Below are positions 22,625-58,000 of a DNA stretch of 64,000 nt, in pieces (the stretch's first letter is position 1; every line of letters begins with the position of its first letter). Origin of the DNA: Pelecanus crispus (lineage: Eukaryota > Chordata > Aves > Pelecaniformes > Pelecanidae). Both the position numbers and the translations under genes were made by a program. Under the pieces are notes generated by a model, which saw nothing but the letters and a program-made list of their open reading frames with translations, had not been told where the DNA came from and did not search any database. The stretch lies in NCBI RefSeq assembly GCF_030463565.1, contig NC_134646.1:19759296-19823295 (forward strand), written 5' to 3'.

Positions 22625-25600
22625 GTTTATTAGGAAGTAAAGTGCTCAGTTTTACAGATCAATACATTCTTGATCATTGTAGAAGACTTGCATAATTAAC
22701 AGCTTCCTAATAAGACCAAACACTGTACATTACTATGCAAAAACCTTGCCTTTGTAATAAGTGACAAATGATATTATAATCTAAAGTTGAAAAATGAAAT
22801 AATAAAATGTTTGTAACTTTTGTCAAGTGGCCAGGCACTTACTGCAAGGCCCATTGTCAATGCACACGGGTACCCCATGAAAACTTACTGCACTTCAAGA
22901 TGAAGTTTGTTATTAAGTAACGACACGTTACAGAAATATACCTCAACAAATACAGCTATGAATGCAAACATTTTCATTTTCATAATAAACATATACTACA
23001 AATAAAGATGAACTGCATGATTGAATTTACATTTTGAAAGATACATTTTTACAGGAAACCTATTTAAAATCATACTGATAGGTTTAGTTTTGTTTTCTTT
23101 TCCCCCAGGAAGGCCCTGCCTCACCTCAACAGACGACCACTAGGTCACTTCTGCACACTCCCCAGCCCCTGCTGCCACGAACCTCAGCATGCCACATGCG
23201 TTACAGGCCACAGGAACAAACCTTAACACAAAGTATTCTTAATAAGGTTCCAGCTGATTGCTGGACAACTCAAGTTGCATCATTTGACTGAAGTCACTGA
23301 TTTTGAGTACATGATTATTTAAATACTATCTTAGCATTTAGTTAACCCTTGACCCTGGAAACCCAACATCAATTACATGTTACACACATGTAATTAGTTA
23401 GCATGCTTCAAAGTTTAAGCTGCGAATCGTATCACATACCAACACACTATTTTGGATATGAATATAAAGACAAAGCTATGTATATTTAAATTGCTTTGTA
23501 GTGTATTTTCTGTTTTCCTTGCACACCAGCTAGCTATGTGTACAGCTAGTGGTTTTTTGTTTTGTTTGTTTGTTTAAAGCCAGAAATGCCAGTTCAACAC
23601 AGGAAAGCTTTCCTCAGGAAGGTTTCTAAGGTCCAAAAAGCTTTCAATCAAGGCAAGACAGAGCTTAGTCTGAGTGTCTCTTGCTTCACACAAATGCCCT
23701 AACCACTGTGCTGTGCGCTGTTTTGGGAAGTTGACGGAGTCTCTTGTGAAACAGTATGAATTTCTTCCTAATACAGGACAAAATAACCCACAGAAAGAAA
23801 AAATACTTCACAAGAATCATAACTTGTTTTCCCACATTGTTCTGTTCTCCAGCCAAAGCTACTAAGAAATTCCAGGCTCCACACTGAACTTCCTCCTGCT
23901 CCACCTTGCATTAATTTTCTGTGCATTAGGTTTCTCGTAAACCTAAAAATAGGAAAAGGCACAAAATCTATTTAGTTTTAGCAAGTTCTCTGGTTAGAGG
24001 GAAGGCATTCTGAGTCGTTGTACATCCAGGCAATGCAGCTGTAAGAACATATGCAAGATGAACGCTTTGCCTAAGCAGTACTACCACAAGAATGAGGTGC
24101 TAACCCCTGGCAACAACTGCTTTTTGAAATAAAAAGCACCAACATAACATATCCATTCTACTTATACTTTGTTAAATAGGCATTTTTTTTCCTCTATATA
24201 CCCTACTAATAGCTAAGATTTGTTTGATTACGTAGCTTTCCATTTTCCTTTACACCAGCTCTAAGTCTTTAAATACAAGACAACTGCCATCTTCAGGAAA
24301 AAAATACAATTGACAACCTCCCTCCTAAACCAGCATTCCACATATGGAAGCATGTTGCTAGGCAAAGCTACGAACACTACGCCTCAATGCTTTCTATAGG
24401 AAACCAACATAATTTCAGTGTTGCATCTCCTTTCAAAAAACCAAAAGCTTCTATGACACAGAAAGCAGAGGAAATGAAATACTAAAAATCAGTGATTATA
24501 CTACAAACACCTTTCCAAAGGAATCACATGTTGCACCTCAGCAGAAAAGCAAATGTAGAAATATACCTAATAATTTTACAAGCAGTTCTGTTAAATGTAA
24601 ATACAGACTACATAGTTGAGACATGATTAGAACATGATAGAGCATGAAATTGGATTTTCCCAACTGTCAGCAACTTCTCTGCCCCCTTCCCTGTCACACC
24701 CAAGGAACAGTTAGTGTTTTTCAATTGTGTGCTTTTAAATAATATATTTTCTGCAAAGTAACCATATTTACCTAAGAACCTGTGGAATGTTTATCCCAGA
24801 AACCCTTAGATCATGAAAATATAGCATCAAAAAATGAGCACTTTGCAACAAAGCTGAAAATGATTACATTAGTTGGGTGTGAAGGAGCAGTTCTCAAATA
24901 TTACTTTTGAAATGCTAATGAAATGCAAAAACATGTAATGCATGCAGTTTCTATTATGGAATAATGTGATTTACAGTTGTACAAACTAAATGCATTTTCT
25001 TCTGTTTAAAGAAACATAGTATTTCTCAAAAATAGTAAAAATGAACATTTTAAGTTAATTAAGATGTTAGTACACCGAGAGTAACTCAGAAAAATAGGTA
25101 GCAACTCAAAGTAAAAAAAAAAAAGTGCTGTTTTATCTCTTTGGAAAGTATCAGCTGTTGTAATGAATAAGACAAGAAATTGATGCCATCCTTTTTTAAA
25201 AATTGCTTTTACAAGCATTTAAAAGTCATATTTTCCAATAGAAAGCAGAAACCTCACATCCTTTCATTTGACTGTTTTAGCCACAGCACATTTTAATTCT
25301 ATGATCATTGGTGATTTTTATGGTGGTGTTTATTTTGTCTGAAGCTTGCTGCCCTCATGACAGTGTTCCCCATAATGCATGTACGGAACCAAAATTCTGT
25401 CCAGGTAGATTTTGTCACACCTGATTTCCATTCTGTCTTCCACATTTTTGTTTCCAAGTCTGACAGTCTCACTGTTGGTAACCTGAATGTGACACATGGC
25501 TTACATAGGTCTGAAAATGCCTTATGAAGAGGGTATTTACTTCGCCCACCAGTGAAAATTGTCCTTGGTGGTCTGGTAAGGATGATCACCTCATGCTGGG

Positions 25601-25671
25601 AAACAGTGAAGTAGTGTATTTGCTGGCTTAATACTGACCTGAAACATTTAGAGTCACCCACAAAGTTAATC
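22625..25671 (-). other. PKD2: PKD2 3' untranslated region (extent uncertain)
   Basis: No reading frame of note lies here. On the minus strand, candidate AATAAA signals follow the PKD2 stop at about 25332-25327 (short form) and 22630-22625 (long form, about 3 kb). A long 3' UTR would resemble the roughly 2-kb UTR of mammalian PKD2. The true end cannot be settled from sequence alone. Confidence 0.45.
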
Positions 25672-50034
<24,363 letters not shown>

Positions 50035-50519
50035 CAGCCCGCCGCCGCCGCCGCCGCCCGGGGCGGGGCGCCGCCGCCCTCCGCCCCTTGCCCGCCCTCC
50101 GGCGCCGGCCCGGAAAGCCCGGGGTACGGAGGGAGATGTAGTTGCCCTGCCTGCCGCCGGCAGCGGCGGCCGCGGCCTCCCCGTGCCCTCACGGAGGGGC
50201 GCGGCCCTTGGGGCGGCCGTTGGGGCCGCGCGCCCGGCGCGTGCCTCCCGCCCCCCACCCCGGCCGAGCCGTGAGGCGGGGGCCCGCGGGGGGCCCCTGT
50301 GGTAGCGGGGCAGGGGCCGGCGCCGGGTATTTCAGGGCAGCTCGCCGCTCACCCTCGGTAAAAGCGGAAGGAGCCGCCGCAGAGGGGTTTTATCCGCTTC
50401 ATAAATTGCGGGGGAAACAGCTATTTCACGTAATTTTCAGAAGGAGAGGTATTAAAGCTCCTCAAGCAGCCAGAAAGCTCCCCTCTGCCCCAACCCAGCG
50501 AAAAGCAGTGCAGCCCACA

Positions 50520-50865
50520 GGTACGGGGTTTTGTGTTTTTATTTAAATCCAGTTACAGCAAAATACAGGCTGGCAGTACAGAGAGCAGCATGCCAAAGAG
50601 GTAACGCTCGCTTCGTGCGCCCGACAGCGTTCGTCTCGCTTCCCCACACCTCCGCCGACTGCGTCCCGCGAGGCCGGCACGACGTGCGGTGTGGAGGCCT
50701 GAAACTGCTGGCGGCCGAGGGGAGGCCACCGGGCAAAGAAGCTGCCCCAAACCCAAAAAGTCACCACACACTCTACATTTACAAACAGTTACCCGAAATG
50801 AAGCTACTCCCCCCTCCCCTTAGGTAGGAATTGAAAAAGAAGGGAAACATTACATTTGTCTCCCT
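50520..50865 (-). other. SPP1: SPP1 3' untranslated region with polyA signal
   Basis: On the minus strand an AATAAA occurs at 50543-50538, about 320 bases after the SPP1 stop. It lies only about 190 bases from the upstream edge of the PKD2 CpG island. Confidence 0.6.
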
Positions 50866-51273
50866 TTACAGGGTGACTTCATTATTTTCAATGCTGTGAT
50901 GATCTCGAGCATCCTCAGCACTCTCCAGCGTTTGATTGCTGTTGTCGTCAGGGATCTCAGCTGAAACACGGACCTGGCTCTCCCGGCTTTCCATGCTCTG
51001 GTGGCTATCCCCTCTGACACCAGCCTTGCTATCATCTCCTTCCACCTCGTGGCTATTAAATTTCTGCTGGCTGTCATTTTCCACGCTCCGGTCACGCTGC
51101 TTGCTGTCCAGCTCGCTGCTGTCCTGCCCATGGCTCTTGTCAGCCCATTCCCCACTGATGGCATGCTTCTCCAGGGAGCGGTGGACAGCAGGATCCTCCT
51201 GGGAGAGCCCTGCTTGCTGGCTGTCTGCATCCAGGGCGCTCTCATCCTCCTCAGTGGCATCATACACAGTGAG
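50866..51273 (-). CDS. SPP1: SPP1 exon 7, C-terminal region with a third RGD
   Basis: The 408 nt encode LTVYDATEEDESALDADSQQ, many Ser-Gln and Ser-x-Glu motifs, KAGVRGDSHQS (RGD at 51007-51015), and the conserved end NQTLESAEDA to HSIENNEVTL. The NQT is a possible glycosylation site. Confidence 0.95.
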   Translation of the reverse strand, partial: LTVYDATEEDESALDADSQQAGLSQEDPAVHRSLEKHAISGEWADKSHGQDSSELDSKQRDRSVENDSQQKFNSHEVEGDDSKAGVRGDSHQSMESRESQVRVSAEIPDDNSNQTLESAEDARDHHSIENNEVTL

Positions 51274-53669
51274 CTGTGTTAGAGAGCAAAACAAGAAAGA
51301 GGCATTGTCACTCCTGAGGAACTGATCTGTCAACAGATGCTGCCGTACTGCACCAAAGCAAGCTGTGTAGGCTGCAGGGACACTCAAAGCCTGCATGATA
51401 CATCTCTGCCTGGAGGCACTGTGGTCTTTTATGGAGTTCCATGAACCTTTAACATTACAAGAAACTCAGGTTTATTCCTGGCCTTAGATTTCATGTGTGC
51501 AAGTACATCATGATCATGCAAATTGCAGTATTGCATAGCTTGCGGCAGCAGGCTGCACTCCTGCCTCGGCACATCGACAGCCCTCTGGCCATTGATACCC
51601 CCTGATTTGGGGTATCCAGAGAAAGGAAAAACACTCCTTCACATACGCCTACTTTCCCCCCACCAATCCTTTTCAAAACTGACTCACATAATATAAGATG
51701 TCCATTTTCAAGTTCACTACCCTTTTCCAAAAACCTGAGTACCACTGCTCAGTGCAATTTACCTTTTTTGCAGCTTTGCGGAGTTTGCTGGACTTCACCA
51801 CTGTGGCTTTTGCCCTCACCCTGTAGGCCACACTGTCGCCTCTGCCAGCATTGTCTCCCCGGGTGAAAGGGAAAGGAGGGAATGGTACAGTTACTGGAAT
51901 GTCTGTGGGAAAACTCGTGACAACCTCATCGGATTCATCTGTGTCATCGGAATCATTATCATCGTTGTCATCATCCACATCTTCATGGCTCTTGCTTGAC
52001 ACTTCAGGGAAGTGCTGGAAAACATTATTAGGCATCAGGCAAATGAACATATATGAGATGTGCAGACTGGTATCTGACCTGCTCACCCAGAGCTTATGCA
52101 CTGTTGAGGAGCTACGTGCATGAATTGCTCTGAATTCACCTCACCCTGCTTGAAGCTTTGTTTTATTTAGGGAGAGATGTTACCACAAGAACCGCATTTG
52201 ATTGAGGAAAGTGAGTGCTGCTACACACTGGCTGCCCTGCAGCACTCAACTGGCATTTTTGTGCTTCAAAACACCTACCGGTTGTACTGGGACATCCACG
52301 CTTTCTTCTGAAGAGTAAAGAGTCTGAAAACAACATAAAACTCACTGTTAGCACACAAAAGCACATACGGTAGAGCTGATCAGCATGTTGACTATTATTT
52401 AAACACTCGATCCTAACTTGCAAATACTGGCATTGAAAGACGCTCTGCTTTCTTTTCCAATTAGTTGCCTGTACCTGCTGAGGTGACTCCAGGTCATTCT
52501 GTGGGTGCTGCAGACTCTCCCGAGACTGAGAATTCACCTGGTGGTGGTATCTGTGTGAGTGATGGCCCCTGGGGTCCTTCAAGGGAAAAAAAAAGGGGGG
52601 GGTGGGTGGTAATCCACAAAGGCATAGCTGCCTGCACCACAACCTCTGTTTTCAGGCAGATGTGGCATCTGCAATGCATACTCCTTTTGTACAGGATGTG
52701 TCCTCAGCAATTCACTGCAGTAGGAAGAGGGCTCGGACCAAGCCATGATCCCAGCTGAACATTGTACCCAAACAATATAATAGAGAAGGTGTGCCTCCCC
52801 CACTGGCAGAGCCTGGTGAATTTCAGATGAGTTTCTGCAGCTTGTTTTTGTTGAGTGAAATTTGGAGTTATATCTAACGAACAAAATTTCAGCTAATTCT
52901 CAGGTTCTTTTCCCAGGAGTGATTTATCTCCCACATCATGAAGACTCTAAACTAAATGCAGTAGCTGATTCTCAGAGCAAAGAATTGATTTTACATGGGT
53001 AGTAGCTGGTGATGGAGTATAAATCAAACAGCTGTATACAAGACTAATACTGCTCACTCACACCACCCAAAAAAATCATGGGAATTGGATTAAAGTGCTC
53101 TTCCAACACCAAGTATCGTCATCTGATCCACACTAATGAACGTGGGTTATGGTAGTTGTGCCATGCTACAGTTGTTTTCTCTTTTTAACTGACAGCTTAC
53201 ACATTTTTCATTAAGAAAAAAGGTTTCCAGTGCCAGTCCAGAAATATAACTAACACAAGTCCAAAACCAGGACAACTAACATGGCAAAAGTCTACTGACA
53301 TCAGTGGTTCTCTGCTTTGGCTACCATAACAGCCAGGTGAGGACATGTTCTGCAAGCAGCTACAATCATAAAACAAGTATCAGACAATGTGTATTAGAGA
53401 GAAAAAAAAATAAAAAAGGATTTATGAAAGAAAAGGAACAGAAAGACAAAAGGAGCTTACGTATTTTTCTTCGGAGCTGGCAGAAATTGCGTGCTGCTTG
53501 GATTTATTCACCTTGAAGGGAGGAAAGAGAAAAAGCATTTGTCAGTGTTAATTTCCTGCTAATGTGCAAAGAAAACATGCAAGTGATTGCTGATACGCAT
53601 TTGTGATTTACTCACTGGCCATGCAGTAGTGATGCTGATAAGGCATAAACACAGAACTGCCACCTTCAT
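50866..53669 (-). CDS. SPP1: SPP1, osteopontin, complete coding region
   Basis: Osteopontin is a secreted acidic phosphoprotein of the SIBLING family that binds integrins and mineral and is found in bone and avian eggshell. Six coding exons lie on the minus strand: 53669-53616, 53511-53461, 52576-52475, 52323-52279, 52014-51763 and 51273-50866. All have GT-AG borders in phase 0, the SIBLING hallmark, and total 912 nt (303 residues). The translation starts with a signal peptide (MKVAVLCLCLISITTAWP), then SSEEKY (casein-kinase-type acidic serines), a His-rich exon, an Asp-rich run, two RGD motifs (residues 136-138 and 142-144) and a Ser/Gln/Glu-rich C-terminus ending in HSIENNEVTL. A third RGD is at residues 255-257. 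The organisation and many motifs match chicken osteopontin, but this protein is longer (264 residues in chicken, from memory). Upstream are a noncoding exon and a TTTAAA box. Confidence 0.97.
51763..52014 (-). CDS. SPP1: SPP1 exon 6, Asp-rich and RGD region
   Basis: The 252-nt exon has an acidic run (EDVDDDNDDNDSDDTDESDE) that should bind hydroxyapatite or calcium carbonate. After it come TRGDNAGRGDSVAY, with RGDs at 51853-51861 and 51835-51843. SVAYRVRAKA corresponds to the cryptic integrin and thrombin-cleavage region of mammals. Confidence 0.96.
52279..52323 (-). CDS. SPP1: SPP1 exon 5
   Basis: The 45-nt exon reads TLYSSEESVDVPVQP, with another SSEE phosphorylation motif. The donor is gtaggt. 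Confidence 0.9.
52475..52576 (-). CDS. SPP1: SPP1 exon 4, histidine-rich segment
   Basis: The 102-nt exon encodes DPRGHHSHRYHHQVNSQSRE then SLQHPQNDLESPQQ. The clustered His residues are characteristic of avian osteopontin and could bind metal ions. Confidence 0.93.
53461..53511 (-). CDS. SPP1: SPP1 exon 3
   Basis: The 51-nt exon reads VNKSKQHAISASSEEKY. The SSEE pair is a typical secretory-kinase (Fam20C, S-x-E) phosphorylation site of SIBLING proteins. Confidence 0.93.
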
Positions 53670-53682
53670 TGTGATGTTTTAC
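53616..53682 (-). CDS. SPP1: SPP1 exon 2, start codon and signal peptide
   Basis: The exon starts after ttttctag at 53682. The ATG is at 53669-53667 and encodes 18 residues, MKVAVLCLCLISITTAWP, with a gtgagt donor. The hydrophobic core and small residues before AW fit a cleavable signal peptide. Confidence 0.94.
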
Positions 53683-54934
53683 CTAGAAAATATTTTGGAG
53701 CAGTGAGCCAACAAGGTAAAGTAAAATACCACAAAAATGCCATAGGCTTTTTCTTTCTCCTGGTGTATACTTCACTGTGCCAAGACCAGCTCTCTGCTAA
53801 GGATTCAACCTGCCCATGCCAATCTTTTTCCTCTGTCCTTCATCACCACCCCACACCCAGCTGGTTTTGTAATGACTTAGCAACTCAAAAGCTACAAGAA
53901 TTTTAAAACCAGGTACTGAGAAGTGCTAAGCAGTGGTAAGAGTAGCCACACTGAGAAGGTGAGCAGACTCCTCCTGTCATCTACTGACTTGCACTGGCAA
54001 AGGAAAAGCTTCGTGAAGAACAAAGTGCTATAAAGATCAGCTTTGGTTTATCTTCATTTAACATCATTTTGTCAGAAGAGACAGGACAAGACAAACTCAG
54101 CTTGGATTCTCTTTTCAGTTATTTTAAAACTAGTTTTCAGGTTATTAACTGGAGTCGCTGTGAGTAAACTCAGTTTATATGAATATAAACTGCTTTTATT
54201 CATAGACCTTTATTTCTCCCTCCAGAATTTTGAACAGAATAACCTGTGTTTCCAAGCAAGAGATGAAGTAAAATATCTGCTCGCGTTGCAGTTTTAGCAA
54301 TTTAATAAATGAGCGATCCCTGCTGAAATTAGGAGAGTGCTGAGCTAAGTAAATTTTGGTCCTGACAGACCAATTCCCAGGATAAGGAACATCCCTGAGA
54401 AATTAAACTGATTTACTGATGAACAAGAGGCATTTAAAACTTTAGTAAATCATAGCAGGAAAGAAAGGCTACTAAGGGCACTTTAAAAGACATTAGCAAG
54501 GCTGGCCCTGAGACAGGACACTCTATTAGAAGTATTGCAATTTCAAGAGTTACACAGAGAAGGGTGCGTGTTCCATCCATTCAGTAGTGTGCAGCATGAA
54601 CTGCAAGCCTGCCAGGAGAAACACTGACACCACCAGGCAATGGTTACACGAGGGAGGAAGCTTTCTGTGTTCAAGTACCAGCTTTGAGTTTCCAGCACTT
54701 GCTTCAGTGGCAGGGTTTTCAGTAACCTCCTCCCAATATCTATCAACATACAGGTTTAAAATTGTGATTATGTATAATACCTTGTATCGCTAAAGCAACC
54801 TTGCTCCTATAAAAGCACACCTTTTCCACAGAGAAACATCAAACGTCCCTGTCCAGTGAAGCAGTTTTTAAAGATCTTGACTAAAGCTGCAGACAGAATG
54901 GCACATGTCAGGCAAAAAAAAGCAAAAAAATTAC

Positions 54935-55035
54935 CTTTTCTGGTGCTGGAGGAGTCAGCTGTGACAAGAGCGATCCCAGCAGCAGCTCCAGCCAGTTGGT
55001 TCCCAGCAGCTCTGGCTTTCTTTCCTTGTCCCCTG
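54935..55035 (-). other. SPP1: SPP1 exon 1 (noncoding)
   Basis: On the minus strand a good donor (ccagaaaag/gtaatt) ends at 54935, and the TTTAAA box lies about 30 bases before the predicted start. No ATG-led coding frame is needed, since the start codon is in the next exon. The exact 5' end is an estimate. Confidence 0.6.
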
Positions 55036-55063
55036 CCTGCCTGACATCTCTGACCTCGGGGAA

Positions 55064-55069
55064 TTTAAA
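55064..55069 (-). promoter_or_regulatory. SPP1: SPP1 TTTAAA (TATA-like) box
   Basis: The minus strand reads gggtttaaattccccg, similar to the TTTAAATTC element in the mammalian SPP1 core promoter as I recall it. It sits about 130 bases upstream of the exon 1 donor. Confidence 0.55.
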
Positions 55070-55079
55070 CCCTGTCCCA

Positions 55080-58000
55080 GGCACGGCCACCAATCCCTGT
55101 GTGGCGGAAAAAGATGAAGTCATGAGGCTCCTGGCCACCATCCTGCCCACATTCTCCTACACTTCCTCTTTGGCTTTGTGGCTTTTGAGGCAAACAAAAG
55201 CTACTCTATGGTTAAAACATTACTTATGGGCAAGATCATTAACCAGCAGGTCTGTTGAATGCACAGCATTTGGTATCGTGTAGGAGGACTTCAGGGCACG
55301 TCTGTCCTCCTTTTGTGAAAAGGCAGAGCCGAGTTTCCCAGAAACCTTTCATGCCCTGTTTGGTAGGGGGTAAGAATATGTAATGTGTGCAGAAAGAAAG
55401 AGATCTGAACATAAAACTTCCCAAAAAGGTGTTAATCCTTCCACAATGCTGTAGATTTGCTCTCCAGGGTTTACACGTTACAACGGGAATCACAAAGATG
55501 GGATGCAGAATATGGCCTTTTGCCTTTTTGATCTGAACTGGGTCAAAAAAACATATAGTGTTAGTGTGTCTGAATAGGCATTCTGCATCCAGAAACTTGT
55601 TTGTAAAGGTTTACAAGAGCCACTGATAGTCTAATTAAAAAGGGTTTGTGCACCATTATCAGAAATTCTCACTCTTTTGTATCCCTTCTGGGTCCTTTCT
55701 AGTTTCATCCACTCTTTCAGGTGGTTCAGTTCAATCACCTGCTACAGCTGTCTGCTGCACCCAAACCTGCTCCAGAATCCTTTTCAGGGACCAGATGCCA
55801 GATATTTTTCAAGCTAAAAAAAAGAAAAAGTTTTTAAAAAGCAGCTATAGCTCCAGTATGAGGAGTGCCATGACTAGCATTGGGAAGCAGGGGACATCAT
55901 GGGATGAAATTCCATGTCTGCTACAGACGAGTGCATTGGCGCTGCTGATGGGTGACAGATCTATTCCAGCAGTGCCTCACTTGGACAGCCATAGCTTTGG
56001 ATAGATTCTGCCTCATCTGTGATGTGCTGTAAGACTCTCAGACCCTCTTCCATTTGGTGTTTCTTTAAAATGACAATGAGGTGTCATTCAAACACAAGAA
56101 AACATTCCAAACAGCCCTTTTAGAAGGCAGAATATTTATAACTGTTTCAAAGCCATTATCTTTCTCCTCATTTCTGATACCCAGCTAATGTTTGATGTGT
56201 CCGTAGTCAAGCAACAATGAAATAGACACCTTGTTTTCCTGGTCCATGTTACCAATTCTCCTGTGCTTACTAACACTCTGTGGCCTGTTTAGAAATACCA
56301 TGAGAAACATACCCAAGTTAGCTCAGCAACTGCCCATCATATCATCACACAGACCTATCTAATTATATTTTTGAGCCGAGAGCAGCAACAGCTAGAAGTT
56401 TAACTTAGTCTGCTTAATAGAGCATTCTAATATCCTAGGAGGAAATTGCATAAAAAGATAGTATATAGTTCTGCATGTTCATAAAGCCATGTACGCATCC
56501 ACCTGAATGAGGACTATCCTAGCTTTTATTTTTGGCCTTACGTGACCATTATTATTTACTAACTCAGGAAAGACTTTTCAAGCAAGAAAGCCTTCAGTAA
56601 CCAGAATTTCATCAGTGTGATCTGTGGATTTAGATAGCTTTTATCATCTCCCATCATATCTGCAGCTCAGTGCTGCTGGAAACCAGACAGTTTACTGAAG
56701 CCCTCGAACGCAGATGCAGGACTCAAGCTCTAAGTGGGTGCTATTTAGAAGTTTCAGTTTGAGTATTATGTAGCAGCTGACACACCCAGATTATAATACA
56801 TCACTATTACTTAGTAACCAGGACTGCTTCAAAAGGCCACTGTTGTTGACTCCAGGGAACCCCAAACCAGGCCCTTAGGTAGCCGAGTACCTTTGATCCC
56901 AAACACTGATACAAGTGAACAGTGCATCTTGCAGCTCCCCTGACTGGTAAGAAAAAACTGCTTCCATCTGACAAGGCAAGAAACTGAGAAGAAAAGAAGC
57001 TCGGTGGCTTACACCACTGAATGTGGGACTGGGTATGCTGGGTCCTGCTCTCTTGTCCACGTACACTGGATCAAATTTTAAGCCTGCAAAAACCTACTTT
57101 CTCTACCAACCATTCATCAAGAGACACAGAACTGAAAAACAACATTGTACTGAAAAATCCCCTAGAACTGTTGTCTGGCCAAAACAAGAACCTTCCAGCA
57201 CCTGCAATCTGCATAATGGCATATTACTGTCTATCAGACTTTCATGAAAATACATATTATGTCAGGACTTGTAAACAACCTCTTTCACCAAATTCAGCAC
57301 CAGTTATCGGTCATGCTGATGGAGAAGCCCAGAGCCATTAGAAACACAGTCTTCCTGCAGTTTGTTAAAGACCTTTCTGTGCAGGTCAATTATCACTGTG
57401 GATTTTCAAGGCAAATGTTTTGCGAGTACCTGGAACACTTGTCTCCCAGCAGAGATGCTATGTGACCCCCAGGGAATTCTGGCAAACAACTGATATTTCC
57501 AGCATGCTGGGAGATGGCAGTGTTTCTGAGTACCATTGCCAAAGCTATATGGTTGATTTTGTAAGAACTAAGGAACAACAGTGATGTTTTGCAGTAATCT
57601 AGAAGCAGGATGTGAAGCGACAGTTATTACTAAATGGCTTCATTTATGCAAGATCAGCCAGTACAGACCTGTAGTAAATTTAGCACTTGTCTCATGCCCG
57701 TCATTATGTGGTTATTCATCCTGTAAATCATTTCATCTAGCTGAGAAATCCTTTGCCTTGGTAGGAGGTAGTGCTTCTCATCCTCTCAGAGATAAGGAAC
57801 AAGCAGGGCAGAAAGGGGGGAACTTTCACCATTTTCACTTCCCACATTAAAATACCTAATTCTGGAGAGAGCGCTTGGCTGGTGGTGGCACAGCAGAAGC
57901 AACTTGCTCAAATTTGTACAAGTGGGAGGGTACATGCTTTCAGCTTTCAAGAGCTGTCAGGGTCTGTGTGCAGCACAACTGTGACAGGCTGTAATTTGTT

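Noticed and set aside
51001-51325. Plus-strand frames of 93-129 codons opposite SPP1 exon 7
   Set aside because: They are antisense to a well-supported coding exon and arise from its repetitive codon use.
55648-56004. 118-codon plus-strand frame upstream of SPP1
   Set aside because: No domain, homology or splice signal recognised. It does not resemble MEPE, IBSP or DMP1 exons.
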